Source: Labia minor
Taxonomy: Eukaryota > Arthropoda > Insecta > Dermaptera > Spongiphoridae
Direction of reading: 5' to 3'
Length of the DNA: 64,000 nucleotides
Assembly (NCBI GenBank): GCA_963082975.1
Contig: OY720345.1
Location: 76,911,034 to 76,975,033, forward strand
The notes beneath the pieces were generated by a model. That model was given only the letters and a program-made list of their open reading frames with translations, did no database searches and was not told where the DNA came from. Of the stretch, positions 56,028-64,000 are shown one piece after another. Position 1 is the first letter of the stretch. Every line of letters starts with the position of its first letter. The translations under genes and the position numbers were made by a program.

Positions 56028-57395
56028 GTACTTAGCACTTCGTTGACACGACATGCCGTTGATCGATTATTCATTAGCGTCTTAATATTTTCAAATTAAA
56101 CTTTTTATTTCTAATATTGGTTCATATCTTAATTTTAATTAATTTAATTGTTTAACTTAAAGAAAAAAAAAAAAATTAATAAAAAAATTACAAAGGAAAA
56201 AAAGCAAAATTAAACAAAATAATTTAAAAAAAATTACAAAAAATAAACAAAATATCCTTGAAATATTAACAAATCAATGTATATTATAATACTATTTTAA
56301 ATAATTAAATAATCATAGTACTCATATCTGTTCAGTATTAGAAAAGTTTTTATTTGAATTTTGAGGCAAACTTTAATCAAACAAACTTTAGTAAAAATAT
56401 CGATAGAAGAAAGTTAAATCATTCATTCATTCTTAAGTTTTGTTTTTGTTTTTTTTTAATGTTTTTAATTTTTCATTTTAATAATTTCTTTTAATTTTCA
56501 ATTGTATATTTATTTTATTTCATCGAAGATTAAAATATTCTCATTGATTTTTTTTTATTAAAATTTACTAAAAACAAAACATTCTAGTATAGTATTTATA
56601 TATATATATATATATATACCTATATAATATATCAATAGGAATAATATATAAGACTAAAGTAAATCACCAAATATCTCATTAGAAACCTGTTGAACCAGTA
56701 AATTTGTTGAAAAAGTTGTTAATCTTTAAAAAAAAATGAAAAAACTTTGACCAAGTTATTGATTCAGTCATGAAACAATTTTATATTAGAAAAATAAATT
56801 TAAAAATCTTTATTTTCCTCAGCAAAATAATAAAAAAAAAAAAAAAAATTAAGAAATTTAATATATTAACTAGAATAAAATTTTCTTCTTTATGGGAATT
56901 TTAGAATACTCTCATCTTAAAATTTTTTCAACCCCTAAACTTTTTAAAATTTCTGTTTTGCGTTAATTTTGAAAGTTGCATAATAGTATCATTTAATTTT
57001 ATATTAATAGGCAAAAATATTCATAAACACAATAGATAGCAATAATAATAATAATAATAATAATAATAGTTAATAGAAAAAAAAACATTAATTTTGTAAT
57101 TTTTCTAGTATAATAGGTAGGTAATATTTTTATCATTGAATATTTCTATTGAAAATGAATAAACCGAAAATATATAATGATACTATTATGCGATTAAATT
57201 TAGATTTTATCTTTAGAAAAAATAGTGACTGAATCGGGTAGCCATTATAAAAAAAAACATTTATTATATACTCTGAGGACTTATCTACAAATTCGACTTT
57301 CCAATATGATCACATCATGTAATGACCATCTGAATACATATTTATGGAAACCGGTTTTTATATAAGATATACCTTAGATAAAATCACATCAATTT

Positions 57396-57434
<39 letters not shown>

Positions 57435-57582
57435 CAACAAGTTGAACATTCCTTTCTTATATGTCCTTTTGTTTCAATTCTATTATGATAATACTATTAT
57501 CATTTACTTACATATTTGATATTTATTAAATTTTTTTTTATTTAACCTATATGCTCAAAAATACCAATCAAAATAAGTTATT
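56028..57582. other. AT-rich intron-like DNA
   Basis: (TA)n at about 56599-56618 and 57400-57430, (AAT)n at about 57040-57068, long A-runs. No ORF, repeat family or exon supported. Confidence 0.5.
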
Positions 57583-58110
57583 ACAATTATGGTCATTCAT
57601 TTAGCATAAGTGTAATAGATTTGGATAAAACTTTACCAGTGGATTCCTTTTTTAATTCCAAAGAAAATTTCCTTACGCAATATTTATCAGTCACTACTAG
57701 TTTACGAGATAAAAATTATTAAAATTTGGATATAAATCCATTGATCTTCTATTTATCTACCATGTTTTATTCATTGGACCAGCAGAGGGCTCCACTAATT
57801 TTTGTTATTCTAAGTTCGGTTTGAATATAGGAAAATTAAAAAATTAATTAATCTATATCCAAACAAAACTTTTAAAAACCGAAAATTAGTGAATAAGTGA
57901 ATAATTAGTGAATTAGTCAATAAAACATTAAATGGCTGCTCATTCATAATTAGTTTATCTGTCAAACTTTAATAATTTTTATCTTGTAAACTAGAAGCGA
58001 CCAACAAATATTGCATAAGAAAAGTTTCTTTGGAATTAAAAAAGGAATCCGCTGTTAAAATTTTATCCAAATCCATCATACATACTTAAAACTGAACAAT
58101 TACCAAAATT
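57583..58110. mobile_element. Family E long-TIR element (copy 2), uninterrupted
   Basis: Arms starting around GATTTGGATAAAACTTTACC pair with GGTTAAAATTTTATCC-type text on the right over 100 bp or more (GTGGATTCCTTTTTTAATTC, CTACTAGTTTACGAGATAAA). The centre again has inverted text (CCGAAAATTAGTG / CACTAATTTTTG). It provides the empty site for HINE-D in copy 1. Confidence 0.75.
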
Positions 58111-58740
58111 GTTATTAATAATTTGGAAAAATTTTTGAATTTTTTATATAAAATCCTTTAGATTTTTTTTTTCAAAAGGAATAGTTCTAGGCTTGGATAT
58201 TTTATATTTTATTTCATTTTATTATAAATCAAAATCCAAAAAAAATTTATAATTTTTTATTTTTAGAAATGAATATTACTTATTATATTGTTAATTTTGT
58301 AAAAAAAAAAAATAATATTTTAATTTTTTAGCATTAGATTCCAAAACTTTAATTTAATTAAATTTATAATTTACAAACCTACATAGTAAGTTATGTGAAA
58401 TTAATCATTAACCCCTTTTATAACTACAACATGAATTAACTGTTTTTGTTTTGTTTTTATTGTCTATTTTGTCCTTTCTTTGGTTCATATACCAGCATTA
58501 TAAGTAACTAAAGTGACTTCATAATTGAATTGAGTTGTTGAAGTAATTTTAGTTTAAAAAAAAAACATTCAATATATATTCATTAATTTTGTATTCTACA
58601 TCACATAGCTTAAAACACGCATAGAATTTGACCACAAAAATATATTTAATGGCTAGTCACTAACATAATTACTTTGAAATTAAAGTGTCTAATGATAAAG
58701 TTAAAGCAACTAATAGACAAAGAAAAAAAAAACAAAACAT
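58111..58740. other. AT-rich DNA, no gene seen
   Basis: AT-rich sequence. Nothing recognised. Confidence 0.5.
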
Positions 58741-58749
58741 AGGTTAATT

Positions 58750-58900
58750 ATAGCCATTAGACCGATGGAAAATGGCAATGGCTGCGTCGCTCAACCAATT
58801 GCAAGGCTTCCAAACGCCCTGTTCCATGTCCCTCCTTTTACTCATTGACAAACAAGTTTTCACTTATTATCTATCCATGAAGAGGCGTCAACCTATCATT
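58750..58900. promoter_or_regulatory. GC-richer unique island
   Basis: AGACCGATGGAAAATGGCAA, TGCGTCGCTCAACCAATTGC, CGCCCTGTTCCATGTCCCTC and AAGAGGCGTCAACC are clustered within AT-rich DNA. Single copy, with no coding frame longer than chance. Compatible with a conserved intronic enhancer. Confidence 0.25.
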
Positions 58901-59560
58901 TTTTATTAACAAATTCCCATAAGAAATTCTTATTTTTTTTTTTTTGTTATTTCTAATATGATTTTACATTTATTTTAAACTAAATAAATTTATTTTAAAG
59001 TGTAAAATAAAAATATTTAATTGAAATGTTTTTGATAAATTATTTAATAGTTTGTTTTATTAAATATTAAATTCATTGATTCATATTTCTATTTAAATTT
59101 TAATTAAGATTCATATTAATAGCTTTGAATTTTGATAAACCAAACGATAAATGAATATTAATCAAAAGATTAATAATATAATAAATATTAAATTAAAAGT
59201 TAGTATTCAATAAATACAAGAATCTCAATTGACATAAATTAAATAAAAATTATATAAAATAATAATATTAAATAGAAATCTATAGTTTTGAAATCATTAT
59301 TGTTATCATCAGTAAAATATAATAATCAATCATGCTTTAATAGATTATTTCTTTTATAAATACTTAAAATTTTTAATGATTTTTTTTTGTTATTATTAAC
59401 GTCAATTAAACATTTACTTTTAATAAACCTGCCACGTCTCTATGTAATGTTCATTAATTTAGGTTTTATTTTTTTTTTTATTTTTTTTTGTTAATTTTTA
59501 TTAAGTTTTTAATAATTAATATCTGTAAAGAATGATTTTCTTTGATATATTAAAGTCTGG
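58901..59560. other. AT-rich DNA, no gene seen
   Basis: AT-rich with T-runs. Nothing recognised. Confidence 0.5.
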
Positions 59561-59720
59561 CACAATGGAATTAGTCAGGATGCAGTTCTCTGCTTGCTTG
59601 GCTGTGCCCCGGCAAAGCTGGCTCTATCTCCCTTAATGGGACGTCTATAATACGAAAAAAAATCGTATAGAGATATATATAATGACACAAATGACCTCTG
59701 CTGAAGTGCCTTTAAGCCTC
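59555..59720. promoter_or_regulatory. GC-richer unique island
   Basis: GCACAATGGAATTAGTCAGG, CTTGGCTGTGCCCCGGCAAA, GCTGGCTCTATCTCCCTTAA and GACCTCTGCTGAAGTGCC. A short inverted motif, ATACGA/TCGTAT, lies at about 59650-59668. CATTGT(G)-type Sox sites are conceivable (ACAATGG). No coding signal. Possibly regulatory. Confidence 0.25.
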
Positions 59721-60948
59721 AAATAATGATAATAATAATAATATTAATAATAAATAAATATTAATAATATGTATTATATGTATACTTGACAATAACATGA
59801 CATATGTGGAATAGATAAACTTATTGATTAAAATTTCAATTTATATTGCTACAAAACAATTTTATGATGAATCTTCATAATCTATGAAAATTCAGAATGT
59901 GTTCCTCATTTATTTTCATCCCTCCCTACTCTTTCAATATCTTTTAAATTACTTTATCTAATTTCATCCAATTTTGATAAATTTTGATAAGTATAAATAA
60001 CAGAATATAAATCACCTGAAATCGATGTAAAAACAAATTCTTGAAATTATCTTAGGTTAAAGTTTATCATGATTTTCCACAGTAAATGATTGAAAATTAA
60101 TTATAGCTATTAAAAATTGAAGTAAACAATTTAACAAAAAAAATATATTGTAAACTTTTAGTCTTTTTAATTGAATTCTATTCATCCAAGTTAACAATGT
60201 TTTTTTTTATTGTAAACTATTTATCAAATCTATTTAAATAGTCATTTGTTAAAAAAAGGGATGAAATGGAACGAATATTTTTTTCTTCAACCCTTGACGA
60301 TCTTTGTTCTTAAATCGATTCTATATTATGATGTACACTTATTTAAAGTTTTATAATATAGTATTAATATTATTTTAATATTTATTTACATATAGGACCA
60401 ATTATTAATCCTATAAATTATTTATTAATGTTTATTAATCGTTGTTTTTTCCGTTATTTTAAACTTTTTTTTTTTGTTTGTTTTTTGTTTTTTCTATATA
60501 AACTTTTTCCATAATTAAGAATAACTGAAAGCTTAATTAAAAATTTGCTATAATTGTTGCGAGTTGTTGATCACGAAATATTATGAAAAAAAAAAAAATT
60601 TTAATAAGTTTTTTTCTTCTCATCATTAAGAATTATGTACAATTATTCAAGTTCATATTTATAAACAAACTTAATGACTAGATACTGTCTAAGCAACTAC
60701 ATACATATTTTAATTAATAACACTTTTTTTAGTGTATATGTAAGGTCACATAAAATTCTTATCATTTGTGTTCCATCACACATTCATTCATTATTCAAAA
60801 AAATACTAGAAAATTTTTAAATAGAAACTTTTTTCTTTTTTTTTTGAGTTTGTATTAATATATGAAAAAGTATTCTATTTTAAATTATAATTTATTTTTA
60901 TTTTAATTTATAATGATATTTATTAATATTTTATAAATACTTTAATGT
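59721..60948. other. AT-rich DNA, no gene seen
   Basis: AT-rich with an (AAT)n-like tract at about 59725-59770 and long T-runs. Nothing recognised. Confidence 0.5.
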
Positions 60949-61449
60949 GAGGACAGGTCAATAAGTCAGTGACTTTTTTAATTTCCTGTCTCTTAAATGA
61001 AAAGGTGACACTGCTCCTATCAGCTGACTACTGTCGAGATTCTAACCAGTCAGGCCTTTTAGTTTTTGTTTGACATTCATTAATAGCCGACTACTTCTTG
61101 ATTTGAGAAGAAAATGGAAAAAAATGAATTTCCATGAAAATCCATGATTTGGAATATGAATTGCTCCCTCATCCGCCCTATTCTCCGGATTTAGCTCTGA
61201 GTGACTATTTCTTGTTTCCAAACTTGAAGAAATGGCTGGATGGAAAGTGATTCGACTTCAAAAATGGAATCATCTTACAAACAAATAAATACCTATTTTG
61301 ATGTCCTCTACAAGTTTTATCTTTTGGATAAACATTGAACGCATTGTATTGAGCTCAAAGGGGGGTACGTTGAAAAATAAAATAATTTTTTATCGAAAAA
61401 ACTGTATTTCATTAAAAAAAGTCACGGATTTATTGACTTACCCTCGTAG
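60949..61449 (+). mobile_element. mariner element, deleted, fourth family
   Basis: GAGGACAGGTCAATAAGTCA (then GTGAC) at the left and, on the other strand, TACGAGGGTAAGTCAATAAA (then TCCGTGAC) at the right. The interior retains HPPYSPDLALSDYFLFPNLK with the third catalytic Asp, then a stop. The upstream two thirds of the transposase are deleted. About 500 bp. Confidence 0.8.
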
Positions 61450-61835
61450 GTATATATATGTATAATATAATTTAATTTTCAGAAGAACATAAACCATTTG
61501 ACCATATTCAGTTACCCTTTAAATAATACAATTAATTGCATTATCATTAAAGAAATATTTATATTTTTATTTGCATTTAAAATTAAGTCGATTTATTTAT
61601 TTTTTTTCCACCTAGATACATCATTTCAATTACATAATCTTTTATTATTATTATTATTAACAAGCAATTAATATTTATAAATCATCGCCTGGTAATTTTT
61701 AATACCTCGTCCCCCTCCAATTCCCCTATTAACTTCCATTATTCCTATAAGCTTATATAACTTTATTTTTTCAAATCAATTTATTTTATGAATTCTTTTC
61801 ACATCTCTAATTTCCCTAACCATTCGTATCGGACA
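61450..61835. other. AT-rich DNA, no gene seen
   Basis: AT-rich sequence with a (TTA)n tract at about 61640-61660. Nothing recognised. Confidence 0.45.
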
Positions 61836-62140
61836 TAACATTTATGAGTGTAAGCATTGAAATATCGGTTTCCGGGAAGACACCTGAATTACAAATCCAC
61901 TGACAATAATTATCGAATCAAAAGGCGGAAGGGGCAAATGGCACAAAAGATGCCTATTGGGTGGGAGGAAGGGGGCGAACTAGTGGCGGCGATTTCGCTC
62001 TATGATAGAGTACATGCAACACGGAATTAGCCTGGGGATTGTCGTGTTTAATATCTCCATTTTGGGCCAATGGCCTTCAACATTAGCGTCACCGGGATTT
62101 ACATAGACATTCGTCTGCTGCAAATGCAGTCTTTATAGTA
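61836..62140. promoter_or_regulatory. Large moderate-GC unique island
   Basis: About 300 bp of high-complexity sequence: TCGGTTTCCGGGAAGACACC, CAAAAGGCGGAAGGGGCAAA, AACTAGTGGCGGCGATTTCG, CATTTTGGGCCAATGGCC (CCAAT) and ATTAGCGTCACCGGGATTTA. No long ORF and no splice-bounded exon. Length and complexity suggest a conserved enhancer or alternative promoter of the surrounding gene. Confidence 0.35.
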
Positions 62141-62519
62141 CATTCAATCAAAACCATTCACCTCATTTATTATAATATATCAATGCGAAATTATTCTCTT
62201 ACCAAGTAATTTGAAGTAAAATACTAAAATAAATCATTTATTCATAATAATAACATCATAAGTAGAAGTAACTTATAAAATAAATAAATTAAATTTAAAA
62301 GGTGTATTTTTATAGAAAATACATTTATAATATATAAGTTCTTATTAAAATATGATTAAGTATGTTTTTTAAAATGAGCCTTATACGTACTTATATCTTA
62401 AAATTTAATATTTTAAAATTTAAATCAAATTACTTACTAAATCGATTAGTTCATTTCTTAATTCTCACGCGTTTAAATACTTTTGTATAAGTATTTAATA
62501 CTTATATTTATCCTGTCAA

Positions 62520-62810
62520 TAAAAAAAACCCTCTGAATTTGTACGTCCTACGCAAGAACAACACCTATCAAGTCGGTTATATCAATGAGGTGTCCTATGA
62601 TCAGTAGAACGGGTCCTATCAACCTTTACCTTGATTTTTTTGATCGGAGGCGCTACTTTTTATAAGTAGCTTCCCAATTTTGATCCCGGAAGCTGAGTTG
62701 ACTCCTTCCCATAGACCCCTGATAGAGAAATTCCCTTGCCAGGCCCGGGACTTGAACCCGGGATCACGCGAATGTGAGGCAGCTTCGCTAATCTCTCATT
62801 CTGCGGCGTC
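62520..62810 (-). mobile_element. tRNA-derived SINE
   Basis: Near full-length minus-strand copy: A-run, CTCTGAATTTGTACGTCCTA, TCAAGTCGGTTATATCAATG, CGGAGGCGCTACTTTTTATA. B box region GGGTTCAAGTCCC is intact. The head ends GACGCCGCAGAATGAGAG. Confidence 0.85.
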
Positions 62811-63621
62811 TTTTTCTTGACAAAACTCACTCTATTAAGAAAATAAATAATTAAATTTTTAAAATTTTACACGATTTGTATCAAGCTATCAGATCATTGA
62901 TTCTTGTTTTAAATAATTTTGTCCATTATTAAAATAATCGGATCCCATTTGTTCACAAAAATCTTATTTAAAATTTAAATTTGATGTTAGAAATTAATTA
63001 ATGATTAAATAAATTGATAGTAATTGTTATTTTTATTTGTGATGGTTATAAAAGTGAAAAATTTTATGAGGAAAGAGGGATGGGGGGAGCAAGAAAATTA
63101 TTGATTTTTTTTAAGTGGGCGGTAGAAAAAAATAAGTTTAAAATAATACTCGATTTTCTTGAATAAATTCATTTAAAATGATAATTAAAAAGAAACTATT
63201 AATATCTTTTATTTCTATTAATAATATTAAATAAATATGGTCTAATAATTTCAATTCAATTAATTTAAATGATTAAATTGAATAAAAATTTTATATTAAA
63301 AAATAAATTTATTAATTTAATCATATTTGATTATTTCGAAATTTAAATTTAGCATTTATTTATATTTTAAATAAATCTTAGGGATTTATAAGAATGTGTT
63401 CTTTGAACAATCTGCGCAAAGAACAGTGAACTGTGCGAAGATAAAATTGTTTACATGAACTTTTAATGTTTTTATGTAAAAATAATTTTTAAGTTGTTTT
63501 TTTTTAATAAAATAATTTATAATATTTTTCAAACAATATAATATGTACAACATAAGAATAATGTGACGAATATTTTATGAATAAAAAATTACAAAATTCA
63601 CAGGGACATGAAAAATTATAA
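62811..63621. other. AT-rich DNA, no gene seen
   Basis: AT-rich; a G-rich patch GGAAAGAGGGATGGGGGGAG at about 63072. Nothing recognised. Confidence 0.5.
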
Positions 63622-64000
63622 AATTATTTTTGGTAATTATTTAAGTAAACGCCTTTTCGTGGATTTGGATAATAACATTACCAGTGGGTTTCTTTTGCAA
63701 TTCCAAATAAACTTTTCTTATGAAATTTCTTCGGGACTCAACTAGTTTACGAGATAAACATTTTTAAAATAAAGATTTATTAAGTTTAATAGATTAGTTT
63801 CATGAACCTCGAAATGTGCCATTAAGTAACTTTTTATTGACTAATTCACTAATTATTCACTTATTCACTAATTTTCGGTTTTTATAAGTTCGGTTTGGAT
63901 ATAAGAAAATTATTTAATTATTTTTTTAATTTTCATAAATTCAAACCGAACTCATCAAAACCGAAAATTAGTGCGCCCTCTGGCAATCAAACGGAAAAAC
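63622..64000. mobile_element. Family E long-TIR element (copy 3), cut by window end
   Basis: GTGGATTTGGATAATAACAT, TACCAGTGGGTTTCTTTTGC and CAACTAGTTTACGAGATAAA match the left arm. The centre has CACTAATTTTCGG and CCGAAAATTAGTG as inverted text. The right arm lies beyond 64000. Confidence 0.7.

Noticed and set aside
55889-56074. 61-codon minus-strand ORF opposite the 51-nt exon
   Set aside because: It looks somewhat protein-like, but no splice signals or family were seen; kept only as an alternative reading of the candidate exon.
22843-57430. (TA)n, (AAT)n and poly-A/T tracts as regulatory elements
   Set aside because: They are scattered simple repeats of the kind expected in very AT-rich DNA, several of them next to mariner insertions that target TA.
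1-64000. CRISPR array, rRNA or bacterial operon
   Set aside because: No regularly spaced identical repeats with unique spacers, no rRNA core sequences, no ribosome-binding-site/ORF runs; all features are eukaryotic.

Overview
This window reads as non-coding, strongly AT-rich animal nuclear DNA, most probably from an insect. The evidence is mariner-type transposases (DD34D and DD41D), piggyBac, hAT and pogo-like elements, a tRNA-derived SINE, and DINE-1/HINE-like Helentron derivatives with (GT)n or (GTAT)n blocks. GT-AG exon boundaries sit in small GC-rich islands separated by many kilobases of AT-rich sequence. There is no rRNA, CRISPR array, complete tRNA gene, operon or long intact gene. 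Species cannot be assigned from the sequence.

Genes. The best host-gene evidence is on the + strand. A CpG-rich block with a strong splice donor ends at 40104. An exon at 48742-48997 has a good acceptor, a good donor, stops in all frames before an ATG, and then an open frame. A 51-nt candidate exon lies at 55977-56027. They may be the 5' end of one gene with very long introns, but only the 48742-48997 exon is well supported. Other GC-richer islands (about 3.83, 4.74, 8.2, 10.7, 14.6, 33.1, 58.75, 59.6 and 61.9 kb) are probably promoters, enhancers or untranslated exons; three carry CCAAT motifs.

Mobile DNA is the main content. Three families of non-autonomous elements, here called HINE-A, -B and -D, differ in their termini but share one architecture: a roughly 10-bp sub-terminal inverted repeat, a microsatellite next to a conserved core, the inverted repeat again, and a 5-6 bp hairpin with a 4-nt loop. 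Most ends read CTTA and abut T-runs. HINE-A has ten copies plus a 29-bp mini-form. HINE-D lies inside a long-TIR element (family E) and itself holds most of a HINE-B; another copy of family E supplies the empty site. Also present are seven tRNA-derived SINE copies, eight Tc1/mariner/pogo-type elements (one chimeric, one with DD41D spacing), a TTAA-flanked piggyBac-like element with a HINE inside, three or four hAT-like elements (one with an exact 8-bp target duplication), LINE 3'-end scraps, a 1.3-kb unclassified TIR element, a family (C) with an antisense tRNA-like block, and a cluster of inverted repeats at 40.3-42.6 kb.

Layout. 1-9.6 kb: C, B, F and A repeats plus an island between two inverted HINE-A copies. 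9.8-23.7 kb: MITEs, mariners, HINEs, first SINE. 24-37 kb: AT-rich DNA, C repeats, mariners, SINEs. 37.3-39.5 kb: nested elements. 39.7-49 kb: candidate gene start and first intron full of elements. 49-64 kb: SINEs, mariners, hAT, HINE-B, family E and several islands.
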